DNA from: Duganella sp. BuS-21
Lineage (GTDB): Bacteria; Pseudomonadota; Gammaproteobacteria; Burkholderiales; Burkholderiaceae_D
DNA length: 64,000 bases
Assembly: GCA_041874725.1 (NCBI GenBank)
Contig: CP097466.1
Location: forward strand, 1,984,001-2,048,000
Reading direction: 5' to 3'
Part shown: positions 1 through 6,951 of the stretch, one piece after another
Numbering within the stretch: position 1 is the stretch's first letter
Layout of the letters: the number at the start of each line of letters is the position of its first letter
Position numbers and translations under genes: made by a program
Notes under the pieces: model-generated
Seen by the model: only the letters and a program-made list of their open reading frames with translations
The model's database searches: none
Told to the model about the DNA's origin: nothing

Positions 1-652
1 CGTGCAGGAGGACGATGCGCGCCAGTTGCGCGTAATGGGTCTGGGTGGCGCGCGCCAGCCAGTTCTGGATGGCGTTGCGCGGTTCTGCTTGATTCGCGCC
101 GCAGGCATTGGCGACGTCGGTGGCGAAGGCGTTGGCCGGCATGCGGCCGTCGAGCACTTGCTGCACGTGGTTGATGGCGCGCAGGCCCATCCAGGCGCCG
201 CTGGCTTCATCACCGGCGGGGAAGCCCCAGCCGCCGACTTCGACGTGACGGCCATCGGCCAGTTTGATTTCGCCGACGCTGCCGGTGCCGAGCGCGATGA
301 TGGCGCCGGGCTGGCCCTGGTGCGCGCCGAGCACGGTGGTATGGCCGTCGCTTTCCAGCGCCACCTGGGCGTAGCCCGGATTGGCGGCGACGAATTCGGC
401 GGCCCATTGTCGGTTGTGCACGCCGGCCAGGCCGAGGCCGATGGCGATGGTGCTTTTGTCGGGAAAATCCAGTGCGGCGGCGTCGAAGGCTTGCGTGGCG
501 GCTTCTTCCACGGCGGCCCAGGCTTTGGCGATGCCGTGCATCAAGCCGGAAGGGCCGCCGGCGCCTTCAGCGATTTCCACACCATCGGCGCGCGCCAGGC
601 GCACCCGGGTGCCACTGCCGCCGCCGTCTACGCCGATGAAAAATTCGATCAT
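1..652 (-). CDS. BadF/BadG/BcrA/BcrD-type ATPase, probable N-acetylglucosamine/glucosamine kinase (3' end outside window)
   Basis: The reading frame starts at the ATG at 652 and runs off the left edge, so only about 217 N-terminal residues are seen. It opens with MIEFFIGVDGGGSGTRVRL, the phosphate-1 loop of the ASKHA (actin/hexokinase) fold, and shows a second phosphate-binding stretch around residue 113 (IIALGTGSVGEI). Family knowledge: single-subunit members of this size are usually cytosolic N-acetylglucosamine or glucosamine kinases feeding amino-sugar catabolism, whereas the benzoyl-CoA reductase activators carry cysteine ligands not seen here. The upstream promoter has a tandem repeat that could be a sugar-responsive operator. 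Kinase identity is good; exact substrate is inference. Confidence 0.75.
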   Translation of the reverse strand, partial: MIEFFIGVDGGGSGTRVRLARADGVEIAEGAGGPSGLMHGIAKAWAAVEEAATQAFDAAALDFPDKSTIAIGLGLAGVHNRQWAAEFVAANPGYAQVALESDGHTTVLGAHQGQPGAIIALGTGSVGEIKLADGRHVEVGGWGFPAGDEASGAWMGLRAINHVQQVLDGRMPANAFATDVANACGANQAEPRNAIQNWLARATQTHYAQLARIVLLH

Positions 653-697
653 GTTTACCTGAGAAAGCTGATGCCGGGATACCCCGCGATGAAGGGC

Positions 698-746
698 ACT
701 ATAGGGCGTGGCAAACCAGCTTGTCAACAGGTATTTAACTGGTATT
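698..746 (-). promoter_or_regulatory. Sigma70-like promoter with tandem GGTATT repeats
   Basis: On the minus strand TTGACA (727-722) is followed after 18 bases by TATAGT (703-698), about 45 bases before the kinase start. Just upstream of the -35 box the plus strand reads GGTATT at 730-735 and again at 741-746, an 11-bp period that places both copies on one face of the helix. Tandem half-sites at this position suggest an operator; a GntR-type amino-sugar regulator is a guess from context only. Confidence 0.5.
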
Positions 747-873
747 AAAAAATATTGAAGTGGACTGGGGTTGTCGTCTTGTAATCGTTTTCTAAGTGCT
801 TGTTTTTAATAAATAAAAAGTAAATTATCGGCCCGCAGTCCAATGTCGCATTTGAATGCCACTTCGTCAGCCT

Positions 874-954
874 CGTCGTTCCCGCGAAAGCGGGAATCCA
901 TAGCGGCTGGGCTCCATCGTTGGCGTATGGATTCCCGCTTTCGCGGGAATGACG
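874..954. repeat. REP-like inverted-repeat doublet, copy 1
   Basis: Two palindromic units, each of the type TTCCCGCGAAAGCGGGAA, sit head to head (874-903 and 925-954) around a short spacer. The same doublet recurs at 53467-53529 and 63771-63834 with small changes. It lies in the 329-bp gap between the kinase and the DUF2807 gene; the rest of that gap (747-873) is AT-rich and shows no gene. Such units are typical of RAYT-mobilised REP elements and may also act as transcript-end hairpins. Confidence 0.85.
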
Positions 955-981
955 CGTGCGTGGCGCGGGGGACGGGGGGCG

Positions 982-2073
982 TCAGCGGTGGTAGGTGACC
1001 AGGCGGGTACGGCTGGCGTCGGCGTTCTCGGCGACCGTCACTACTGCATTGCCTGGGCCGTGGACGGTGACGTCGGTTTGGCGCGTGCACAGCTGGCGCG
1101 CGTCGAGGTCGCCCGAGCCGCTCACTTGCGCGTTCAGCACGGCGGTATTGCCGGACAGGACCATGTTGCCGGGACCGCTCAGCCGCGCACGCACGCTTTG
1201 CGCTTCCAGGCCGCGCACCGTGAGGTCGCCCGAACCATGGACTTCGGCGTCGAGTTTCTTGATGTGGCCGGCGATGCATGCCTCGCCCGGACCGTGCAAC
1301 GAGGCGCTGGCCGCTTCGGCGCTGAGGGTGCAGGCGTCGAGGTCGCCCGAGCCGTGGACGTCGGCGCGGATTTCCTTGGCGCTGCCGTGCAACGCCACCG
1401 AACCGGGGCCATGCAGCGCGGCGTTGACGCGGTTGGCGCGGATGTCGCTGATGTCGAGGTCGCCAGAGCCGTTGACCACCAGGTTCAAGTCCTGCGTGAC
1501 GCCGGCGAGGCTGACGTCGCCCGGGCCGCCCATCTGCAGGTTGAGGTTGGCCGACGACAGCGCGCGCAGGTCGAGGTCGCCGCTGCCGTTGGCGGTGATG
1601 CTGAGGTCGCCCACCTTGCCGGTGGCGTGGATGTCGCCCGGGCCGTCCGACACCAGGGTCAGCGCCTTGCCCTGGAATTGCTGCAGGTCGACGTCGCCGC
1701 TGCCGGCGTTGCGCAGGCTTTTCAGGCCGGCCGCGCTGATGCGGATGGTCATTGGCGGCCGGCTTTCCTTGCCCCAGCTGAGGTTGAGTGTCCAGCCTTT
1801 TTGCTTGCGCGGCTGGCGCACGGTGAGCGTGTCGCCGCTGACCGAGGTTTCGATCTCGGCAAACTGGCGGCGCAGACCGCTCAGCTCCACCGCATTGCCC
1901 GGCTGCGCGGTGACGATCACGCGGAATGGGCCGATGAGATTGAGGTTGGTGAACGGCGCGACGCTGCGCGTTTCGCTGCCGTAGCTGTCGTCTTTGGTAT
2001 CGGCGGCGCCGGCCATGGCGGTGGCCAGCAACAAGGTGGATGCCAGCGCTGCGTGTTTGATCGTCTGCTTCAT
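982..2073 (-). CDS. Secreted DUF2807 (GIN-domain) repeat protein
   Basis: A 363-residue protein with a signal peptide (MKQTIKHAALASTLLLATAMAGAAD). From about residue 125 to 350 it is built of short units of about 20 residues whose turns alternate strictly between a GSGD-type motif and a GPG motif, six of each. That pattern fits the putative auto-transporter adhesin head GIN domain (DUF2807), a right-handed beta-solenoid found in exported or cell-envelope proteins of unknown function. There is no C-terminal membrane anchor or translocator domain. It has no operon partner: the upstream neighbour is divergent and the downstream gap carries a REP doublet. Family call is firm, function unknown. 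Confidence 0.8.
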   Translation of the reverse strand: MKQTIKHAALASTLLLATAMAGAADTKDDSYGSETRSVAPFTNLNLIGPFRVIVTAQPGNAVELSGLRRQFAEIETSVSGDTLTVRQPRKQKGWTLNLSWGKESRPPMTIRISAAGLKSLRNAGSGDVDLQQFQGKALTLVSDGPGDIHATGKVGDLSITANGSGDLDLRALSSANLNLQMGGPGDVSLAGVTQDLNLVVNGSGDLDISDIRANRVNAALHGPGSVALHGSAKEIRADVHGSGDLDACTLSAEAASASLHGPGEACIAGHIKKLDAEVHGSGDLTVRGLEAQSVRARLSGPGNMVLSGNTAVLNAQVSGSGDLDARQLCTRQTDVTVHGPGNAVVTVAENADASRTRLVTYHR

Positions 2074-2316
2074 GTTTGGTCTCGATGGTGGGAAGTGGCG
2101 AGAACTGGACGATATGACAAAACCCCGCCGCCGTCGCTGGCCATGGGATGGACGCGCGGAAGTGGGGGATCAACTGCAAAATTCCGGGGCTGAGCCGCAG
2201 CTCAACTTTGCCCGCGCGCCGCCGTTACCGTTTGTGTGGCCCCGCTGCGGCCGTGATGTCATAATGGGCGCATCAATAGGCGACGCGATCGGCCTGCGCA
2301 GCATAAAGGAGCGCAT

Positions 2317-2502
2317 ATGATTAAATACATGGGTACGAAAAACACCAGCGACGGCGGCGTGCTGTATATCTTTTTGATTAATGGCTTGCAGAAGGAAATC
2401 AAGGAACATGCCTTGAAACAGTATCCGGGCTGCTATGAGGCACTGCCCGCCACGGCCAAGGCGCGCATCAGCGCCAACCGTGCGTGGTTGTCGAAAACCT
2501 AA
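2317..2502 (+). CDS. Small uncharacterised protein (61 aa)
   Basis: The ATG at 2317 is preceded by a good ribosome-binding site (AAGGAG, about 6 bases upstream). The product MIKYMGTKNTSDGGVLYIFL... is soluble, with no signal peptide or membrane segment. Its TAA stop overlaps the ATG of the next gene (TAATG at 2500-2504), which indicates translational coupling and a two-gene operon. I do not recognise the family. Confidence 0.6.
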   Translation: MIKYMGTKNTSDGGVLYIFLINGLQKEIKEHALKQYPGCYEALPATAKARISANRAWLSKT

Positions 2503-3017
2503 TGCGAATACGTTTTCGCCTGACCTCCGCCGCGTTGGTGCTGGCGCTGGCGTGCTGCTGCGGCACGGCGCAGTCGCAGTCGGTGCCGACCACCTTCGGC
2601 ACCATCATCGGCAACGGCCTGCTGTGCCGCGACCATACCGACAATATCTATTTCTACAATTATCTGCTGCGGCATTTCGGTGCGGCCTACAAGCATGAGG
2701 GCGGCGCTTTCTGGTTCCGTACCGATGGCGCCTCGCTGTGGGGCCAGACCATTTCCGAGGTGATGGTCAGCGACGATACCAGTCCCTATATTTTCGTCGG
2801 CGCGGTGGCCGAAGCCACGCCGGAGAACCTGGAGCAGGCCATCATCCGGCAAGTGGGCACCCGCTATACCGTGATCGATACTTCCGCCTATCCGGTGCGC
2901 GAGGCCAAGCCGGCCAGCCGCATCGTGTATTTCGACACCAAGTCCAAGATTTACTGCGCCAAGTACAAGCCGCTGCCGCCGGTGCAGCCGCCGCCGGTCC
3001 GACAGCAGCTAAAATAG
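2502..3017 (+). CDS. Uncharacterised exported protein (171 aa)
   Basis: I chose the ATG at 2502 because it overlaps the stop of the small upstream gene and begins a clean signal peptide (MRIRFRLTSAALVLALACCC, then GTAQSQS). A start at 2484 in the same frame would put a polar extension before the signal. The mature part has many aromatic residues (DNIYFYNYLLRHFG, GGAFWFRTDGASLWG) and ends in a proline-rich tail (PLPPVQPPPVRQQ). The cysteines near residue 17-18 could make it a lipoprotein, but the lipobox is poor. It is followed by gspA after 25 bases, so it may be co-transcribed with the gspAB pair. Function unknown. Confidence 0.65.
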   Translation: MRIRFRLTSAALVLALACCCGTAQSQSVPTTFGTIIGNGLLCRDHTDNIYFYNYLLRHFGAAYKHEGGAFWFRTDGASLWGQTISEVMVSDDTSPYIFVGAVAEATPENLEQAIIRQVGTRYTVIDTSAYPVREAKPASRIVYFDTKSKIYCAKYKPLPPVQPPPVRQQLK

Positions 3018-3042
3018 GCGACCGCGCATCCCCAGGGCTTTC

Positions 3043-4686
3043 ATGTACACGCATTTTTTCAATCTGAAGCAATCGCCGTTTTCCATCGCGCCGGACCCGC
3101 GCTACCTGTTCATGAGCGAACGCCATCGCGAGGCGCTGGCGCATTTGCTGTATGGCGTGGGCAGCGGCGGCGGCTTCGTGCTGCTGACCGGCGAAATCGG
3201 CGCCGGCAAGACCACCGTGTGCCGCTGCTTCATGGAGCAGATTCCGGCCGACTGCAAGCTGGGCTATATCTTCAATCCCAAGCTGTCGGTGGAGGAGTTG
3301 CTGCTGTCCATTTGCGACGAGTTCGGCATCGAGCTGGCGCCGCAGGGTAGCGGCGCGGTCAGCGTGAAGGGCTATGTGGATGCGATCAATGCCTATCTGC
3401 TGGCAAGTCACGCGCAGTCGCGCAACAATGTGCTGATTATCGATGAGGCGCAGAATCTGTCGGCCGAGGTGCTGGAGCAGCTGCGCCTGCTGACCAATCT
3501 GGAAACCAGCGAGCGCAAGCTGCTGCAGATCATCTTGATCGGTCAGCCGGAGCTGCGCACCATGCTGGCGCGGCCGGAGCTGGAGCAGCTGGCGCAGCGC
3601 GTGATCGCGCGTTATCACCTGGGATCGCTGTCGGAGGCGGAAACCGGCATCTACATCGAGCATCGCCTGACCGTGGCCGGCGCGACCGCGATTGCGCCGT
3701 TTCCGCGCAAATTGATGGGCTTGATCCATGGCTTGACCAAGGGTGTGCCGCGCCGCATCAATTTGCTGTGCGACCGGGCGTTGCTAGGCGCGTACGTGGA
3801 AAATCAGCCGCAGGTGACGCGGACGATTTTGAAGCGGGCAGCCAGTGAGGTGTTTGCCGGGCAGGATGCGGTCAGTGCCGGGCAGGGCGCGCGCAATGGG
3901 ACGGCGGCGCGCTGGCCGCTGGTGGCGGCGGGCCTTCTGGGCGGCGTGGCGATCAGTGCGCTGGCCTGGCAACTGGCATCGCGCGATGCGGCGCCGGTGG
4001 CGCAGGCGCAAGCGGCGCTGAAGCCGGCGGCGGCGTCCCCGCGCGCGCAGCCAGGTTCGGCGACCGCGCCTGCGCCGGCCTTGGCTGCAGCCGCGCCGTC
4101 GGCGGCGCTCAAGCAGGGCGGCGACAGCGCTGCGGCTTTGCGCCAATTGGCCGGCCTGTGGGGATTGACGCTGACCGATGGCGAGCCTTGTGCCATCGCC
4201 GCGCGCGCCAATCTACGCTGTCTGCAAACCAAGGGCAGTCTGGACGAAGTGCGTCTGCTGGACCGTCCCGTGATGTTGAAGCTGAACGATGATCCGGTCG
4301 CGCCCAACTACGTGCTGTTGACTGCGCTGGACGAGCACCACGCCACCGTCACCGAGCCCGGCGGCAAGTCTCACAAGATGAGCGTGGAAGCCCTGGCGGC
4401 GCGCTATGACGGCGAGTTCACCACCTTCTGGCGCGCGCCACGCGCCTGGCGCGACGAAGTGCGCAGCGGCGATCGCGGCCCGGATGTCGATTGGCTGGCC
4501 AAACGCCTGTCGCAAATCTACGAAATGGACAAGCCGCAGGAAAACCAGCCGCTGGACGCGCCATTGCGCAAGCGCCTGACCGAGTTCCAGAGCGCGCAAA
4601 ATCTGAAGGCCGACGGCGTTGCCGGCCCCAAGACTTTTATCCGCCTGTATCAGCTGGGCGGCGTGCAGGAGCCGCGCCTGCGCTGA
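3043..4686 (+). CDS. gspA: GspA/ExeA-type AAA ATPase with peptidoglycan-binding domain
   Basis: The 547-residue protein begins MYTHFFNLKQSPFSIAPDP, the usual start of ExeA-like ATPases. The N-terminal AAA domain has Walker A GEIGAGKTT (about residues 50-58) and Walker B VLIIDEAQN (about 131-139). A single membrane segment follows near residue 290-310, then an Ala/Pro linker, a peptidase-C39-like region (about 365-465) and a C-terminal peptidoglycan-binding repeat (ADGVAGPKTFIRLYQLGG). In Aeromonas, ExeA with ExeB helps insert the type II secretion secretin through peptidoglycan; here gspB follows 66 bases downstream, so the same partnership is inferred. No secretin or other gsp gene is in the window. 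Confidence 0.88.
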   Translation: MYTHFFNLKQSPFSIAPDPRYLFMSERHREALAHLLYGVGSGGGFVLLTGEIGAGKTTVCRCFMEQIPADCKLGYIFNPKLSVEELLLSICDEFGIELAPQGSGAVSVKGYVDAINAYLLASHAQSRNNVLIIDEAQNLSAEVLEQLRLLTNLETSERKLLQIILIGQPELRTMLARPELEQLAQRVIARYHLGSLSEAETGIYIEHRLTVAGATAIAPFPRKLMGLIHGLTKGVPRRINLLCDRALLGAYVENQPQVTRTILKRAASEVFAGQDAVSAGQGARNGTAARWPLVAAGLLGGVAISALAWQLASRDAAPVAQAQAALKPAAASPRAQPGSATAPAPALAAAAPSAALKQGGDSAAALRQLAGLWGLTLTDGEPCAIAARANLRCLQTKGSLDEVRLLDRPVMLKLNDDPVAPNYVLLTALDEHHATVTEPGGKSHKMSVEALAARYDGEFTTFWRAPRAWRDEVRSGDRGPDVDWLAKRLSQIYEMDKPQENQPLDAPLRKRLTEFQSAQNLKADGVAGPKTFIRLYQLGGVQEPRLR

Positions 4687-4752
4687 TCAGCTGGCGCGGC
4701 CTTGGTCGTGGTGAAGGTGTAAGATAGCGCGATATCTGATTCTTTAAAAGCC

Positions 4753-5409
4753 ATGTCCTATATTTTGGAAGCCTTGAAAAAGGCGCAAGCAGAACGTCAA
4801 CTGGGGAGCTCGCCCACCATCCATGCGCCCACCTTGCATGCGGCCGATCGCGCCTCGCCGGTGGCGCGCGTCAGCAAGCCGTTGTTGCTGTCGCTAGGCG
4901 GCATGGCTGTGGTGATAGGCGTGCTGCTGGTGCTGGTGTGGCGTTCGCCGGCTTCCGCCCCGACTCCGAGGCAGACACCTGCGCCCGCCGTGGCCTCCGC
5001 GTCGCCGTCGCCGCCCGCCGTAGTGGCCGTATCGCCAACGCCGCTGCCGGCTCCGGTGGCGGACTTGCCGCCGTCCGTGGCCAATCTTGCACGCGCCTCG
5101 GCATCAACGCCGCAGCCCGTCGCGCTGGCCGCGCCTGCGCCTGGCCTCGCCTCCGCCAAACCAGTCGCAGCACCGGAGGAACCGGTGGTCAACCTGCGCG
5201 ACCTGCCGGAACCGATTCAACGCTCGATCCCGCAAGTCAGCGTGGGCGGCTATATCTACTCCCGCAACGCCGCCGACCGCGTATTGCTGATCGACAAGAT
5301 CCTGCGCCGCGAAGGCGACGAAGTCGCGCCCGGCCTGATCCTGGAGAAGCTGCAGCCGAAAGAAGCCGTGTTTAACTTCAAAGGCTATCGCTACCGCGTT
5401 CCGTATTGA
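4753..5409 (+). CDS. gspB: GspB-type secretion accessory protein
   Basis: Starts with MSYILEALKKAQAERQLG, the signature opening of GspB/ExeB proteins, followed by one membrane helix (about residues 43-62), a long Pro/Ala/Ser periplasmic linker and a compact C-terminal domain (VGGYIYSRNAADRVLLIDK...GYRYRVPY), the T2SS assembly GspB domain. At 218 residues it has family length. Immediately downstream of gspA, it should form the membrane partner of that ATPase in secretin assembly. Confidence 0.88.
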   Translation: MSYILEALKKAQAERQLGSSPTIHAPTLHAADRASPVARVSKPLLLSLGGMAVVIGVLLVLVWRSPASAPTPRQTPAPAVASASPSPPAVVAVSPTPLPAPVADLPPSVANLARASASTPQPVALAAPAPGLASAKPVAAPEEPVVNLRDLPEPIQRSIPQVSVGGYIYSRNAADRVLLIDKILRREGDEVAPGLILEKLQPKEAVFNFKGYRYRVPY

Positions 5410-5476
5410 GTTGTCATTTCCATGTCATGAAAAAATGATATTTTTGTATCATTGTGAACTCTGCATGGAACCCATC

Positions 5477-5662
5477 ATGAAGCACCTGAAGTTTCTGCCT
5501 TTCCTGATTGCCGCCGTCTCCTACATGCCCCGCAGCCATGCCGCCGAAGTGGTCCAGACCACCGAGCCGAGCGGCCTGAGCCTGTTGCTGATCTGCCTCA
5601 GCCTGGTGGTCCTGGCCGGTGCCGGCCACACCCGCAGCGCCGTCATCAAGCCGGAACAGTAA
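5477..5662 (+). CDS. Tiny exported/membrane protein with PEP-CTERM-like tail
   Basis: A 61-residue product from the ATG at 5477 (an in-frame ATG at 5465 is an alternative). It has a signal peptide (KHLKFLPFLIAAVSYMPRSHAAE), about nine residues of mature chain, then EPSGLSLLLICLSLVVLAG, which resembles a PEP-CTERM sorting signal (EPS motif plus hydrophobic stretch). However the basic end is weak (HTRSAVIKPEQ). Upstream lies the inverted repeat ATGATA-N6-TATCAT at 5435-5452. It could be a small membrane protein unrelated to sorting; expression is uncertain. Confidence 0.45.
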   Translation: MKHLKFLPFLIAAVSYMPRSHAAEVVQTTEPSGLSLLLICLSLVVLAGAGHTRSAVIKPEQ

Positions 5663-5732
5663 GCCGCCCCGCACCGTCAAATGTTGCTGCGTATAATGCT
5701 GGACATCATTGGTCGGTGTAGAAGGGCAGGCG

Positions 5733-6254
5733 ATGCAACAAGTTCTCGGTGTGGTCGGAACCTCCGGCAGCGGTAAGACCACGCTGCTGGAATATCTGCT
5801 GGCGCAACTGGCGCAGCAGGGGCGGAAGGTCAATGTCATCAAACACAGCCACCACGACCTGCAATTCGAACCGCAGCACAAGGATAGCGCACGCCTGCGC
5901 ATGGCCGGCGCGGCCGAGGTGATGGTCGCTTCGCCATTCCGCTACGCCATCATCCACGAGCTGCGCGGTGCTGCTGAGCCGTCGCTGGAAGAGCAGCTGG
6001 CGCGCATGGCGCCGGCCGATCTGACCTTGCTGGAAGGATTCAAGTCCTATCCCATCGATAAACTGGAAGTCTATCGGGTGGAGGCCGGCCGCGCGCCGCT
6101 GTATCCCCACGACGAGCACGTGCTGGCGGTGGCCGCCGACCACGCGCGGCCGGAAGGACTGCGACCCAGCGTCGCCTGGCTGGATTTGAACCAGCCGGAG
6201 CAGGTGCTTGCCTGGTTGCTCACGCATCTGAAAAAAAATTCAGCGAATTGCTGA
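5733..6254 (+). CDS. mobB: Molybdopterin-guanine dinucleotide biosynthesis adaptor MobB
   Basis: The P-loop GTPase-like protein starts [20 protein letters not shown], with Walker [10 protein letters not shown] close to the N-terminus, and contains the conserved [10 protein letters not shown] and [10 protein letters not shown] segments of MobB. It binds GTP and assists MobA in attaching GMP to molybdopterin for molybdoenzymes. The start at 5733 is preferred over an upstream TTG because it places the P-loop as in the family and follows an AGGGCAGG stretch. It stands alone, without mobA or moe genes. Confidence 0.88.
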   Translation: MQQVLGVVGTSGSGKTTLLEYLLAQLAQQGRKVNVIKHSHHDLQFEPQHKDSARLRMAGAAEVMVASPFRYAIIHELRGAAEPSLEEQLARMAPADLTLLEGFKSYPIDKLEVYRVEAGRAPLYPHDEHVLAVAADHARPEGLRPSVAWLDLNQPEQVLAWLLTHLKKNSANC

Positions 6255-6261
6255 AAACGCC

Positions 6262-6288
6262 TAAAGTTCGCCGCGCAGTCGCCGTAAA
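6262..6288 (+). promoter_or_regulatory. FliA (sigma28) promoter of yjfB
   Basis: TAAAGTTC (6262-6269), 11 bases, then GCCGTAAA (6281-6288) matches the sigma28 consensus TAAAGTTT-N11-GCCGATAA at 13 of 16 positions with exact spacing. It ends 29 bases before the yjfB start codon, leaving room for a short leader with GGAGG. Confidence 0.75.
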
Positions 6289-6317
6289 AGAAGTGATACC
6301 CCAAACTGGAGGACCCC

Positions 6318-6509
6318 ATGGACGTTACCGGTATTGCTCAGACTGCAACCACAATCGCAGACACTGGCACCAAGCAGGCTGTCGGTATTGCCGTGCTGAA
6401 AAAAGCGCAGGACATCGCGGCCTCGAGCGCATCGGCCTTGATCGAGGCGATCCCACCGGTGCCGAATCTGCCGGCTCACCTCGGCAACAACATCAACACC
6501 AAGGCCTGA
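6318..6509 (+). CDS. YjfB-family putative motility protein
   Basis: A 63-residue protein (MDVTGIAQTATTIADTGTKQ..., then AVLKKAQDIAASSASALIEAIP) of the YjfB motility family, whose members are short alpha-helical proteins ending in a Pro-rich tail. The ATG has GGAGG upstream (6308-6313). A near-consensus FliA promoter just upstream supports a flagellar or motility role from independent evidence. The molecular function of the family is not established. Confidence 0.75.
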   Translation: MDVTGIAQTATTIADTGTKQAVGIAVLKKAQDIAASSASALIEAIPPVPNLPAHLGNNINTKA

Positions 6510-6672
6510 TCGGCCGACGCGGCCCCTGGTTTGGCGGCCGCCACTTTCTCCGCGTGCCACTCGGCGCGCGGCGCGTACGCGCACATTTCCCCACTAACTA
6601 CTCGACAGGTGCGTATCGGCGTTTTTGCTGGTACGCTGCGGGTGCTTTTTCATTTTTCCACAGGAGACCAAT

Positions 6673-6927
6673 ATGAATAAACGTCAAGCCTTGATCGCCG
6701 CCGCCCTGGCCACCGTATGCGCCACCCAGATCGGCACGGCCGCTGCCGCCGAAGAGAAAGAAAAATGCTACGGCGTCGCCAAAGCCGGCCAGAACGATTG
6801 CGGCACGGCCGTCCATTCCTGCTCGGGCCAGGCCAAGGCCGACAACGAGCCCGATGAGTGGAAGTTCGTTGCCAAGGGCACGTGCGAAAAGGCCGGTGGC
6901 AAAACCACGCCGCCTGCCAAGAAGTAA
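6673..6927 (+). CDS. bufA1: BufA1-type bufferin precursor (DUF2282)
   Basis: An 84-residue exported peptide precursor: signal peptide [26 protein letters not shown], then a core with four cysteines in the DUF2282 pattern ([33 protein letters not shown]) and a Lys/Pro tail. ATG 6673 follows AGGAGACC. Family knowledge: bufferins are ribosomal peptides whose cysteines are converted to thiooxazoles by the MNIO enzyme BufB with BufC; the product chelates copper in the periplasm. The next gene, 24 bases downstream, supplies both BufB and BufC domains, which makes the assignment strong. Confidence 0.87.
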   Translation: MNKRQALIAAALATVCATQIGTAAAAEEKEKCYGVAKAGQNDCGTAVHSCSGQAKADNEPDEWKFVAKGTCEKAGGKTTPPAKK

Positions 6928-6951
6928 CTGATCACAGGCGGAGCCGCAGGG

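Noticed and set aside
806..2179. Long minus-strand frame covering the DUF2807 gene
   Set aside because: Arg/Pro-rich shadow of the real repeat protein; the other frame has a signal peptide and a regular motif pattern.
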